From CAZAYY01 sp964489525 (GTDB lineage: Bacteria > Chloroflexota > Anaerolineae > Anaerolineales > JABWBV01): 64,000 nt of DNA. The notes below the pieces were generated by a model, which did not search any database, was not told the origin of the DNA, and saw nothing but the letters and a program-made list of their open reading frames with translations. The stretch spans positions 124,001-188,000 of the forward strand of contig CAZAYY010000005.1 in the NCBI GenBank assembly GCA_964489525.1, given 5' to 3'. Positions 17,691-26,362 of this stretch are shown one piece after another. Made by a program: the position numbers and the translations under genes. Within the stretch, counting starts at the first letter, position 1. Each line of letters begins with the position of its first letter.

Positions 17691-19103
17691 ATGCTTGTAA
17701 TCATATCCGACCTGCACCTGACTGATGGAACCTCGGGCACCAACATTTCGCCAGATGCATTCCGGGTGTTCATTGAAAACCTTGGCCGGACAGCCGCCAA
17801 TGCATCTGAACGCTCTAATGGGGAATACCGGCCCATAGAACGGATTGACATTGTGATGTTGGGTGATGTTTTCGAACACCTGAGAACAGGAAAATGGTTT
17901 GAATTTGAAAAAGGGGAACCCGGTTATGTGCGCCCGTGGGATGACCAGAACAGCCCATTGTTTATCAACCTCATTGAACGCATCACAGACGGTATTTTGG
18001 AATATAACAACGATTCCTTTGCCATGCTGCGAGAACTGGCCAACGACGGTTTGCTGATTCCAGCCCGTGGAAAAACCGCCCGAAAACCCAGCGATACCGA
18101 GATGGTCACCGTGCCAGTGTATATCCATTACTTCGTAGGCAACCACGACTGGTTTATGTGCATCCCGAACGAAGCCTATAACCCCATGCGCCAGCGGGTT
18201 ATCGAGGCAATGGGGTTGGCCAATGACAACGGCCCCTTCCCACATGACCCGAGTGAATCGCCCAAAGTGAAAGAAGTAATGGATGCCCATGGTGTCCTGG
18301 CGCGCCATGGGGATATTTTTGATAAGCTGAACTACGAACCCGAACTGGGCCGGTCTGCGGCCACCCTGGGCGATGCGTATGCCCTGGAGCTTTTTGGGCG
18401 GTTCCCCTTCCTGGTGCAGCGCGAAATGGGCCACGAACTTCCCCCCGTTTTCCTCAAGGGACTTAAAGAATTTGCCAACGTGCGCCCGGCAATCCTGGTT
18501 CCAGCCTGGATTGATGGTGTGATGAACCGCAACCTGCCCGATCAAAAGCAGCGGAAAAAGGTGGAAAAAATCTGGAACCAGTTAGCCGAGGATTTGTTTA
18601 AAAACCCCTTCGTTCAATCGAAAGACAGCAAATTGAACCCATTTGAAACTGTGGATGTACTCAAGGCTGTGCTCACCCTTGGGAACCAGGCCGGCTTCAA
18701 TGCGCTGGCCGATTTCAGCACCTGGCTGAAGCAGCGTATGTGGGGCGGGGCCATATCTTTTGCCAACCACGCCCTGAAAGAAGAAGCGTTTTTGAATCGT
18801 TCAGCCCGTTATATCGTATATGGTCATGTGCACAACTACGAAGTGGTTCCGCTGGATTCAAATATCGTGAACGGCAAAATTGTTGACCAAGTATACGTAA
18901 ATTCGGGAACCTGGCACTCGGTTCACGACTTGAGCATTGCCAACCCATACAGCCAAAAATTCATGGCCCAAAAAGTGATGACGGTTTTATTCTTCTTTAA
19001 AGATGACGAGCGCGGCGGCAGGCCGTTTGAATCCTGGAACGGCACATTGTCCTGGGCAACCAACCCGCCACCGCCAGACGCACAAACATTCCAAGAGGTA
19101 TAG
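17691..19103 (+). CDS. calcineurin-like metallophosphoesterase
   Basis: 470 residues from ATG 17691, with AAAGGAG in front; upstream in-frame codons are leader. The metal-site motifs occur in order: ISDLHLTDG (6-14), LGDVFEHL (about 55), FVGNHDWF (about 150), HGDIFDKLNY (about 205) and YGHVHNYEV (about 378). A long insert between the third and fifth motif is unlike the short standard enzymes. No signal peptide, so cytoplasmic. The substrate is unknown. The adjacent cysteine hydrolase begins 15 bases downstream. Confidence 0.88.
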   Translation: MLVIISDLHLTDGTSGTNISPDAFRVFIENLGRTAANASERSNGEYRPIERIDIVMLGDVFEHLRTGKWFEFEKGEPGYVRPWDDQNSPLFINLIERITDGILEYNNDSFAMLRELANDGLLIPARGKTARKPSDTEMVTVPVYIHYFVGNHDWFMCIPNEAYNPMRQRVIEAMGLANDNGPFPHDPSESPKVKEVMDAHGVLARHGDIFDKLNYEPELGRSAATLGDAYALELFGRFPFLVQREMGHELPPVFLKGLKEFANVRPAILVPAWIDGVMNRNLPDQKQRKKVEKIWNQLAEDLFKNPFVQSKDSKLNPFETVDVLKAVLTLGNQAGFNALADFSTWLKQRMWGGAISFANHALKEEAFLNRSARYIVYGHVHNYEVVPLDSNIVNGKIVDQVYVNSGTWHSVHDLSIANPYSQKFMAQKVMTVLFFFKDDERGGRPFESWNGTLSWATNPPPPDAQTFQEV

Positions 19104-19118
19104 GGCACACCCCAACCC

Positions 19119-19697
19119 ATGGTTTATTCGTACGAAATTAATGGACTGCCGGTCCAAACCGGAGATTTAATTTGCACCATTGCCGGCGAGGATGAAATGA
19201 TCACCGGCCACTTCTGGTGGTTCATTGGCAGATTGCTGCCTGGCGCTGTGGACCACATCGCAGTATACGTTGGGCCAGAGGGTCGCTGCGTCGAATCTGC
19301 AGCCAGAGGAGTGACTGTTTTCACCATTCCAAACGGCACATGGAACTGCCGCCTGATGTTTAAGCAGCGCGGCCCCCTGGTGGACACCCTGCACGGGGTG
19401 GCTTACCCCCTGGCCAATGTGGATTGGGAACCAGAGCGCCAGTTTGCCGCCCGGGCTGCTGTCGCAGAATACTGCCTGGCCCAGGCGAAAGCCCGTAAAC
19501 CCTATAATTTCAATTTTTTAGACACCGGGCGAGAAGACGCTTTTTACTGCAGCCACCTTGCCTACCAGGCCTGGCTGCGCCAGGGCATTGACCTGAACAC
19601 AAACATTGGGATGGCCAACTTTCCCGGAACCAATACGATTATCTTCCCGCAAGAAATCTGGGAAGGCCTGCCCCACAAAGAGGTGGAAAGCAAATGA
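19119..19697 (+). CDS. YiiX-type permuted papain-like cysteine hydrolase
   Basis: 192 residues. The permuted NlpC/P60 arrangement is visible: an early His in VDHIAVYVGPEG (about 46) and a late Cys in DAFYCSHLAYQAWL (about 143), with GDLICTIAG near the start. Such enzymes cut amide, ester or thioester bonds, in lipids or peptidoglycan-type substrates. There is no signal peptide. It overlaps the Nudix gene by four bases (ATGA), so the two are translationally coupled. Confidence 0.75.
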   Translation: MVYSYEINGLPVQTGDLICTIAGEDEMITGHFWWFIGRLLPGAVDHIAVYVGPEGRCVESAARGVTVFTIPNGTWNCRLMFKQRGPLVDTLHGVAYPLANVDWEPERQFAARAAVAEYCLAQAKARKPYNFNFLDTGREDAFYCSHLAYQAWLRQGIDLNTNIGMANFPGTNTIIFPQEIWEGLPHKEVESK

Positions 19698-20197
19698 AGC
19701 TGGCAACACTCTGTTATGTAAAACAAAACGGTTCAACCCTGATGCTGCACCGGGTAAAAAAGCAAAACGATATGCACCAGGGAAAATGGAACGGCCTGGG
19801 AGGCAAAGTTCAGCCAGGCGAAAGCCCGGAAGAATGTGCCCTGCGCGAAATTGAGGAAGAAAGCGGGCTGCGGGTAAAAAAACTGCGCCTGCACGGCTTT
19901 ATCACCTTCCCGGCATTTGATAATATTGATGACTGGTACTGCTTTTTGTTTACCGCCACCGAGTTTGAAGGAGAACTAATTGACTCAAACGAAGGCGTGT
20001 TAAAGTGGATTCCAGACCACGAGCTGTTTAACCTGACCATGTGGGATGGAGACAAAATTTTTATGCGCTGGTTGGACCAGCCGGAGATGTTTTCTGCCAA
20101 GTTCGATTATGACAGCGGGCGCATGACCGGCTACACCGTCCATTTTTACCCGACTGGCAAAACCACAATCAGCCAGGCGGACCCAACCACCCCCTGA
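19694..20197 (+). CDS. Nudix hydrolase, MutT/8-oxo-dGTP diphosphatase-like
   Basis: 167 residues. The complete Nudix box runs from GKVQPGESPEECAL to REIEEESGL (about residues 35-57). LCYVKQNGSTLMLHRVKKQN precedes it, and a W-rich C-terminal substrate loop (DGDKIFMRWLDQPEMF) resembles MTH1/MutT-type enzymes. It likely removes oxidised nucleoside triphosphates. It is the last gene of the plus-strand run and ends three bases before the convergent kinase gene; no terminator is visible between them. Confidence 0.88.
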   Translation: MKLATLCYVKQNGSTLMLHRVKKQNDMHQGKWNGLGGKVQPGESPEECALREIEEESGLRVKKLRLHGFITFPAFDNIDDWYCFLFTATEFEGELIDSNEGVLKWIPDHELFNLTMWDGDKIFMRWLDQPEMFSAKFDYDSGRMTGYTVHFYPTGKTTISQADPTTP

Positions 20198-20200
20198 CGC

Positions 20201-21358
20201 TCAGACCAACCCAGGGGGCGCAAGCGGAAGGGTAACGGTCACGGTGGTGCCTTTGCCTTCCTGGCTATCCACCTGCACACTGCCCCCATACGCTTTTACG
20301 TATTCAAACACGATGCTCATCCCCAAACCTGTCCCCGAAATACCGGCACGTTTGGCGTTAGGCGCCCGGTAGAACTCTTCGCCAATCCGAGAAAGCACCG
20401 CATCCGGAATGCCAATCCCAGAATCAATCACCATCACCTGAATCGAATTTTCCAGGCGGCGAGCTTCCACCCGAACCTCTCCCCCGGAAGGCGTGTATTT
20501 AATGGCATTACTCAGTAAGTTGCCCAGAATTTTTAACAACCCAATTTCAGTAGCCTCCACCCAGATATCTTCTGCAGCCTGGACGGGAAAAATCAACTTT
20601 AACCCGGCAGTTTTGGCTTCCACCTGGTATTGGTCATACAATCGCAGTAAAACCGGGCAGAGCAGCATGCGGGTCTTTTTCTCTTGCAGGGTACGGCTGC
20701 CCGCCAGGGCCAGCAGGTCGTTCACCAGATTGAGCAGTTGGGACAGGCGAGCATCTACCCGCTCCAGAATTTCTCGCTGGTTCGGGGCAAGGTCGCCAGC
20801 CAGGCCCTGGGTGAGGGTTCGCAGCAGGCTCTGTGCCCCACCTATCGGAGAACGAAGTTCATGGGCAACCACATAGGCATAGTGCGCTTTGAACTCAGCC
20901 AGTTTTTCAGCCTCAGCAAGGGCCATCGCCTGGCGGCAGTTTTCTTTTTCAAGCGCTGCTGCCCGACGGGCCTGCTGGGATAGCTGGCGCTTCTCCAGGC
21001 CCTGACCCACTGTCATCAACAATGCATCTGCCGAGAACGGCTTGGAAATAAAATCGTACGCCCCCTGGCGAATGGCCTGGACGGCGAGTTCAACTGTGGC
21101 ATACCCGGTAATAATGACCACCACAATATCCGGGTCTTGCTGTTGGATTCCAGCAAGCAGGTCAATCCCCCGGCCGTCCGGCAGCATAACATCCAAAAGG
21201 ACCATTTCAAAATGACCCGCCAGAATTTTTTGCAGCCCCTCAGCCAGGGTTTCTGCCGTATCCACCAGGTAACCTGCGGGTTCCAAAACCCGGCGGCAGC
21301 CTGCGCGAATGCCAGGTTCATCATCAATAATCAGTAATCCAGATTGTGAAGGGTTCAT
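20201..21358 (-). CDS. receiver-histidine kinase hybrid protein
   Basis: 385 residues. An N-terminal receiver (5-120) has LLIIDDEPGIRA, the acceptor Asp in MVLLDVMLPDGRG, and KPFSAD. A coiled segment (120-155) leads to a HisKA domain with the phospho-accepting His in YVVAHELRSPIGG, then an HATPase domain (N box NLLSNAIKYTPSGG, G boxes DSGIGIPD and GTGLGMSI). No membrane segment. The receiver-first order suggests it is switched by an upstream kinase, most simply the membrane kinase encoded just before it (21381-23384, 22 bases away). Confidence 0.88.
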   Translation of the reverse strand: MNPSQSGLLIIDDEPGIRAGCRRVLEPAGYLVDTAETLAEGLQKILAGHFEMVLLDVMLPDGRGIDLLAGIQQQDPDIVVVIITGYATVELAVQAIRQGAYDFISKPFSADALLMTVGQGLEKRQLSQQARRAAALEKENCRQAMALAEAEKLAEFKAHYAYVVAHELRSPIGGAQSLLRTLTQGLAGDLAPNQREILERVDARLSQLLNLVNDLLALAGSRTLQEKKTRMLLCPVLLRLYDQYQVEAKTAGLKLIFPVQAAEDIWVEATEIGLLKILGNLLSNAIKYTPSGGEVRVEARRLENSIQVMVIDSGIGIPDAVLSRIGEEFYRAPNAKRAGISGTGLGMSIVFEYVKAYGGSVQVDSQEGKGTTVTVTLPLAPPGLV

Positions 21359-21380
21359 GACGTTTTTCCTTGAATGGGGG

Positions 21381-23384
21381 TCATCCGATTAAGTCCTGCC
21401 CGGAAACGTTTGGGGGTTGAACTTCGTTTGAACCTTGCTGGTGCAGCATCTTTGCGGTAGACAAAGGAAGCCGGATGGTGAAGGTGGTGCCCTGGCCCAA
21501 TTTGCTGCGAACCGAAATTTGGCCCCGGTGCATTTTGATAATCCCATACACAATGGCCAGGCCCAGGCCAGTGCCTTTGCCCAGGCTCTTGGTGGTAAAA
21601 AATGGGGTATACAGTTTGCTCAAATTCTCTTCTGGAATTCCAACCCCTGTGTCTGTAATTTCAATGACTGCATAAGAGGGCGCTTCCATCCAGGTAAGAA
21701 TGGTAATGGTGCCGCCTTCGGACATGGCATCGGCGGCGTTGTTGATCAAGTTGGTGAACACCTGCTGGAGCTGAGCCGGGTCGGCCTGAATGATAAGGGG
21801 GGAAGGCGCAAAATCCCGAACCAGGCGAATCGCATCAAAAACCGGCTGCCGCGCGACCAGGTTGAGTGTCTGGTCTATCAGGGCGTGGATATCGGTTTCC
21901 TGGCTGAGCATTTTTTGTTGGCGGGCAAAATTGAGCAAATCAGCCACAATGGTTTTACAGCGCAGGGTTTCATTGATAATCATTTCCAGGTCGCGGCGGT
22001 GAGTGGTGTTTTCCGATGGAATTTCTTTATGCAGTGCCTGCGAAAAAAGCAGAATTGTCCCTAAAGGATTGTTGATTTCATGGGCCACACCCGCAGCAAG
22101 CTGGCCAATCGAAGCCAGGGTTTCTTTCTGGAGCAGCTCGTGTTGGGTGCGGTCGAGGGCATCTACCATGGTATCGAACGATTTGCCAAGCTCAGCAATT
22201 TCTCCAGAGCCTTTCGGCGAAACCCGGACCGTCATATCCCCAGCACCCAATCTGCGGGTAGCTTCCAATAATTCAGCCAAAGGTTTTATCACCAATCGAG
22301 TAAGCGGAAAAGCCACAACAGCCGCAATCAGCACGCATAACCCTCCAATCAACAAAACCTGGCGGTTGTAAAGGTTAACCAGGGCATTAAATTCTGATTC
22401 AGAAGCGCCCACGTACAAAACACCAACAACCTGTCCCAAGTGATCTAACAGGGGTTGGTAGCGGGTGATGAACCATTCATCCACCACGTATGCCCGGCCA
22501 ACATAATCCTTTCCTTGGGTAAGCACGACATCATAGACTTCTTTAGAGATGCGGGTGCCAACGGCTCGCCCTCCGTCGCGGTTCATTACATTTGTAGAAA
22601 CCCGCATATCCCCAAGAAAGATGGTAACTGTGTCGATCCCGGCTACTTCGCGAATTTTATCCACCAGGGTAAATTCATTGTTCATAAAAGTGACCACCAG
22701 CGAAATGGCCACCATTTCTTCACATTCATTGAAGATGGGGTGGCCGCTGGCCAGGGATAAAGCGGCCGTAGATGCACGCGGGTCAAACAACGTTGGAGAT
22801 GCCAGCGGAGTTTCAACGATCTCAATTTGCAGCTGTTCCGCCAACCCCACCTGCGCAAGCAGGTCGCCTGGGATAATTTCCGTGCCATAACGGGGGAAAC
22901 CCGTCGCAAGAACCGTTTGAATGATGGGCAAAGACTGCCAGTTGGCAGCGGGAACGGGCATGGCAAGGACACCATTTTGGTAAACCCGGCCTGAAACCAG
23001 GCTGCCGTCCAGGGCAAATACCCCCACAAAAGAAAGGCCAGGGAGATTAATGGAATCCAGGGTAGCCACCAGATGGGTATTGAGATTGATTAAGTCCTCC
23101 GGGTTCGAGCGTAAAGCACCTTCCAGACTGCTGCAAATTTGTTTTTCAGAAGCCAGCAGGCGGCTGATGGAAGCCACATCGGTCAGCTCGCGGTCATAAA
23201 AAGCCCGAGCCAGGTTCATATCACGAGCCACCACACTGGATTCGGCATCCTGCAGATATTGGTTAATCACCCGGGCCACCGCATAGGTGCTGATGCCCAC
23301 CGTGAGTGCAGCCACCAGGGAAAATGAGAGCACCAGAACAACCTGGAGCCGGTGATTTCGAATAAAGGTTAAGGGCTTTTTCAT
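21381..23384 (-). CDS. membrane sensor histidine kinase with Cache-like sensor and HAMP
   Basis: 667 residues. TM1 is at about 12-36 (VVLVLSFSLVAALTVGISTY). A large extracytoplasmic sensor (about 37-335), of the single- or double-Cache kind, contains DEWFITRYQPLLDHLGQVVGV near its end. TM2 is at about 343-363, followed by HAMP (about 365-415) and HisKA with the His in LAAGVAHEINNPLGT. The HATPase has N box NLINNAADAMSEGG and G boxes DTGVGIPE and GKGTGLGLAI. It probably senses a small ligand outside the membrane and passes the signal to the cytoplasmic receiver-kinase encoded next. Confidence 0.9.
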   Translation of the reverse strand: MKKPLTFIRNHRLQVVLVLSFSLVAALTVGISTYAVARVINQYLQDAESSVVARDMNLARAFYDRELTDVASISRLLASEKQICSSLEGALRSNPEDLINLNTHLVATLDSINLPGLSFVGVFALDGSLVSGRVYQNGVLAMPVPAANWQSLPIIQTVLATGFPRYGTEIIPGDLLAQVGLAEQLQIEIVETPLASPTLFDPRASTAALSLASGHPIFNECEEMVAISLVVTFMNNEFTLVDKIREVAGIDTVTIFLGDMRVSTNVMNRDGGRAVGTRISKEVYDVVLTQGKDYVGRAYVVDEWFITRYQPLLDHLGQVVGVLYVGASESEFNALVNLYNRQVLLIGGLCVLIAAVVAFPLTRLVIKPLAELLEATRRLGAGDMTVRVSPKGSGEIAELGKSFDTMVDALDRTQHELLQKETLASIGQLAAGVAHEINNPLGTILLFSQALHKEIPSENTTHRRDLEMIINETLRCKTIVADLLNFARQQKMLSQETDIHALIDQTLNLVARQPVFDAIRLVRDFAPSPLIIQADPAQLQQVFTNLINNAADAMSEGGTITILTWMEAPSYAVIEITDTGVGIPEENLSKLYTPFFTTKSLGKGTGLGLAIVYGIIKMHRGQISVRSKLGQGTTFTIRLPLSTAKMLHQQGSNEVQPPNVSGQDLIG

Positions 23385-23401
23385 CCTTTAGGTTAAAGAA
23401 A

Positions 23402-23432
23402 ATGAGGTTGCCGGGAGGAGACCGGCAACCTC
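23402..23432 (-). terminator. terminator between the pentapeptide-receiver gene and the membrane kinase gene
   Basis: A perfect 11-bp stem (GAGGTTGCCGG 23404-23414 with CCGGCAACCTC 23422-23432) with a 7-base loop is followed on the minus strand by ATTTTCTTT. It lies just after the stop of the gene at 23450 and before the start at 23384, so the kinase pair probably has partly separate transcription. Confidence 0.7.
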
Positions 23433-23449
23433 TAGAAACCCTTTGGCCA

Positions 23450-24421
23450 TTAAGGCTGTGGTTGGGCTACACTCAACCGGGCAAGAGTAAAGTTGACTTT
23501 TTTGAGGACACTTTCCGGGTCTACGGGTTTGTCGATGAACATTTCAACGGGCAAATCTTCAATTCCAGTCTCTTTTTGCAGGGGGGTGGTGCTGCTGACG
23601 GAAGTGAGCATCAGGATGGGCAGATGGGTATAGCGGGCATCGGCATTAAGCTTCTTGGCCAGTTCGAAACCCTCGGTGGGTGTGTCCATCATGACATCCA
23701 GGATGATGACATCCGGCAGAGTGTCTGCCAGAATATCCAAGGCTTCGGTACCATTGCGGGCATCGAGTACGTCATACCCGGCGCTTTGCAGCGTTGTGCG
23801 CAGCGCAAAAACAATATCGGGGTCATCATCAATGACGAGCACTTTGCGAGATTCCACTTTCCCTTTTTCTGAATAAGATTTCGCCATTTCTTGACCTTTC
23901 AAATAGGTTTCAACTGTAACGCCCAACATCGTAGCAATTTTATCAGTTTCACCGGGAGCAATTCGGGCCCACTTCATAAATTCAATGTCGCCAGCCAGGT
24001 TGTAGCGGCCATCATAGATGCTGCCATCGGGCATGGTGGCGCCAATCAGGCGTTTGCAGGTAGCCAACTGCTGCTCCGTCAGGTTGTGGGCATTGAGCAG
24101 GTTGGTTTTGAATAGATCGGCGCCTTCCAGGTTGGCAAGGCTGAAATTGGCTCCGTGCAGGTCAGCCCGGTCGAGCTGAGCACCGGCCAGGTTGGCTTTG
24201 CTCAGGTCGGCAAACGCCATGTGAACCTGATGGAAGTCAATTTTCGCCAGGTCGGCCTCCATCAAGTCAGCACCCTGCAGGTTGGCATGGCAAAGCGCCA
24301 TATTGCGCAGCGAACCATCCATCAAAAAGCCACGGACGCGAAGTTCTTCAACCGCTTTGAGGACGATTTTATTATCGGGGGAAAGAAGTTTGTGAGTAAG
24401 TTCAATCAAAAGCCTGGACAT
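23450..24421 (-). CDS. pentapeptide-repeat protein fused to a response-regulator receiver
   Basis: 323 residues. About residues 38-115 consist of A(D/N)LxxA pentapeptide units (ANLQGADLMEADLAK, ANLAGAQLDRADLHGANFSL), which form a right-handed quadrilateral beta-helix. A middle segment with FMKWARIAPGETDKIATMLG follows. Residues 193-315 are a receiver: KVLVIDDDPDIVFAL, acceptor Asp in DVIILDVMMDTP, Thr in ILMLTSVSS and Lys in FIDKPVDPES. There is no DNA-binding or enzyme output, so the helix is probably the contact surface. GGAGACGAAC precedes ATG 24421. The fusion is unusual. Confidence 0.85.
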   Translation of the reverse strand: MSRLLIELTHKLLSPDNKIVLKAVEELRVRGFLMDGSLRNMALCHANLQGADLMEADLAKIDFHQVHMAFADLSKANLAGAQLDRADLHGANFSLANLEGADLFKTNLLNAHNLTEQQLATCKRLIGATMPDGSIYDGRYNLAGDIEFMKWARIAPGETDKIATMLGVTVETYLKGQEMAKSYSEKGKVESRKVLVIDDDPDIVFALRTTLQSAGYDVLDARNGTEALDILADTLPDVIILDVMMDTPTEGFELAKKLNADARYTHLPILMLTSVSSTTPLQKETGIEDLPVEMFIDKPVDPESVLKKVNFTLARLSVAQPQP

Positions 24422-24482
24422 GTTCGTCTCCTTGTTTGTGATTTATTTCACTTTCAGTTTAACCCCCCATTGTCACAAACCG

Positions 24483-24511
24483 GTTATATTGCGGTAACAA
24501 TCTGGTCACAA
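24483..24511 (-). promoter_or_regulatory. predicted promoter of the pentapeptide-receiver gene
   Basis: On the minus strand TTGTGA (24511-24506) and TATAAC (24488-24483) are separated by 17 bases, 62 bases before ATG 24421. TGTCACAAA at 24471-24479 and GGTCACAAA at 24504-24512 are near-direct repeats around the promoter and could be an operator. Confidence 0.45.
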
Positions 24512-24539
24512 ATGTGCGATTTTTCACAATATAGCGCAC

Positions 24540-25217
24540 TTAACGGACCTGAAAACTATATCCCACCCCGCTGATGGCCTCGATCCATTGACTGGTTAAC
24601 CCCTCTGGCTCAATTTTTTTACGCAGCCGATACACTAGCTGTTTTAAGGTAGGCCGGTCGCCGCCATTGGCACCCCAAACTTGTTCAATCAGGTAGTTAT
24701 ACTCCAAAACACGCCCCTGGTTTTCCATCAGGGTTTGCAGCAGCCGGGTTTCCAGGTTGGTAAGGCGAGCAGCAGGGATACCATCCCGCAGCACCTCACC
24801 CCGTTTGGGATCCAAAACCAAAGGACCAGCCTGGAGCATGGAGGTTTCGGCAGCCAGTTTGCCAGTCCGGCGTACCACGGCTTCAATCCGGGCAAGGAGC
24901 TGGCGCGGGCTGAAGGGCTTGACAATGTAATCATCAGCGCCTAACTTGAGTCCATGGACAATGTCGTCTTCCTCGTGACGGGCACTCAGGATAATGACCG
25001 GGGTTTGGGAATCCTGGCGAATTTCGCGCAAAACATCCAGTCCATTGCGCTTGGGCAAGTTTAAATCCAAAACGACCACACCCGGAGACTCTGCCCAAAA
25101 CAAAGCCAGGGCGGTTTGTCCGTCATGGGCAAGCACCACGGTGTACCCCGCCCGGCGCAGCGTAAAAGCCAGCACATCCGCAACCGCAAGATCATCATCA
25201 ACAACCAGGGCTTTCAT
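24540..25217 (-). CDS. OmpR/PhoB-family response regulator
   Basis: 225 residues. The receiver (1-118) has ALVVDDDLAVAD, acceptor Asp in GVVVLDLNLPKRNG, VIILSARHEEDD and YIVKPFSPRQL. A winged-helix DNA-binding domain follows (about 130-225; RLTNLETRLLQTLMENQGR, YLIEQVWG, VYRLRKKIEP). It binds DNA as a dimer when phosphorylated. The start overlaps the stop of the PAS kinase gene upstream (25214) by four bases, so the pair forms one two-component system. The gene 24421 begins 118 bases further on with its own predicted promoter. Confidence 0.92.
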   Translation of the reverse strand: MKALVVDDDLAVADVLAFTLRRAGYTVVLAHDGQTALALFWAESPGVVVLDLNLPKRNGLDVLREIRQDSQTPVIILSARHEEDDIVHGLKLGADDYIVKPFSPRQLLARIEAVVRRTGKLAAETSMLQAGPLVLDPKRGEVLRDGIPAARLTNLETRLLQTLMENQGRVLEYNYLIEQVWGANGGDRPTLKQLVYRLRKKIEPEGLTSQWIEAISGVGYSFQVR

Positions 25218-26275
25218 GCCATCTCCTTAACCAGGGGAATTTGAAACCAAAAAACCGAGCCGCCTCCGGGGTTTTCTTCCACCCCCACCTGGCCCTGGTG
25301 GGCTTCGATAATGGCCTTCACCACAGAAAGCCCAAGCCCAGCCCCATACTGGACGCCGGTGCTGTCGCCAAGGCGGATAAATCGCCTGAAAACCAACAGT
25401 CGATCGCCTGGCGAAAGACCAGGACCCTGGTCAATCACCGACATCTTTAAAGTTTCATCCCCCACCAAGGCATGCACCTTAATTTCGCTTTCAAGGGGGC
25501 TGTATTTCGAGGCATTGGAAAGCAAATTGACCAAAACCTGTACAATTCGAGTGGCATCTACGTAAATTACGCTGTCTTCTGGCGAAATGTCCAGCGTTAG
25601 CTTTTGCGAACGCCGGTTGAGCAGTGGGGCCATCACCTGGACGGCTTCGCGCACCACTTCGGCAAGCGATGCCGGACCTACCCTCACCCGGAAACGCCCG
25701 GCTTCGATGCTGACGCTTTCCAACAGGTTGTCAATCAGGGTTTGCAGCCCGGTCACACTGTAGTGAATGGACTGCAGCAGGCTGACGATTTCTTCGCGCG
25801 GCAGGTGGTAGATGTCCTCCAGTAGCAGTTCAACCGAAGCGCTGAGCGCGGCCAGGGGCGTGCGAAATTCATGTGAAACGTTTGCCAGGAAGTACGAACG
25901 CAGGCGCTGGGCAGATTCAGTTTCGGTCAGGTCGCGCAAAACCAACACCTGCGCCCCAACCAAATTGCCCTGGAAGGGGGTGCAGGAGACTGAAAGAATA
26001 ATTTCGCGCTGGCTGGCAACCACCTCAATTTGCTGAACACTGCGCACAGCGAGAACTGCTTCCAAAAAGGTTTGCCTTCCAGAAGGCAGAACGAGGTACC
26101 CGTCCAGGGGCCGGCCCCTACCCTCGGCCAGGCTCACCCCCAAAATGACCTCAGCCCTGGCATTTAAGAAAACGATCCGCCCATCCGCATCCACCATCAC
26201 CACACCCTCGGCCAGCGAATTCAGCACAGCCTGAACCAGAGGTTCTGTAGAAATTGGGGCCGTTTCTTCATCCAT
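25214..26275 (-). CDS. soluble PAS-domain sensor histidine kinase
   Basis: 353 residues from ATG 26275. PAS domain at about 10-115 (LAEGVVMVDADGRIVFLNARA, PFQGNLVGAQVLVLRDLTE), HisKA with FLANVSHEFRTPLAAL, and HATPase with N box NLLSNASKYSPLES, DQGPGLSPGD and GAGLGLSVVKAI. No membrane segment is present, so it senses an internal signal. No Shine-Dalgarno is visible; TATACT lies only six bases upstream of the ATG, so the message may be leaderless. It is coupled to the OmpR-type regulator. Confidence 0.88.
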   Translation of the reverse strand: MDEETAPISTEPLVQAVLNSLAEGVVMVDADGRIVFLNARAEVILGVSLAEGRGRPLDGYLVLPSGRQTFLEAVLAVRSVQQIEVVASQREIILSVSCTPFQGNLVGAQVLVLRDLTETESAQRLRSYFLANVSHEFRTPLAALSASVELLLEDIYHLPREEIVSLLQSIHYSVTGLQTLIDNLLESVSIEAGRFRVRVGPASLAEVVREAVQVMAPLLNRRSQKLTLDISPEDSVIYVDATRIVQVLVNLLSNASKYSPLESEIKVHALVGDETLKMSVIDQGPGLSPGDRLLVFRRFIRLGDSTGVQYGAGLGLSVVKAIIEAHQGQVGVEENPGGGSVFWFQIPLVKEMA

Positions 26276-26362
26276 ACAGTCAGTATACACCGAAATTCAG
26301 CGGGAACTTCTGCGAAAAAAGGACGTCTATATAAAAGTAATACCACACCCAAAGGAGAAAAA

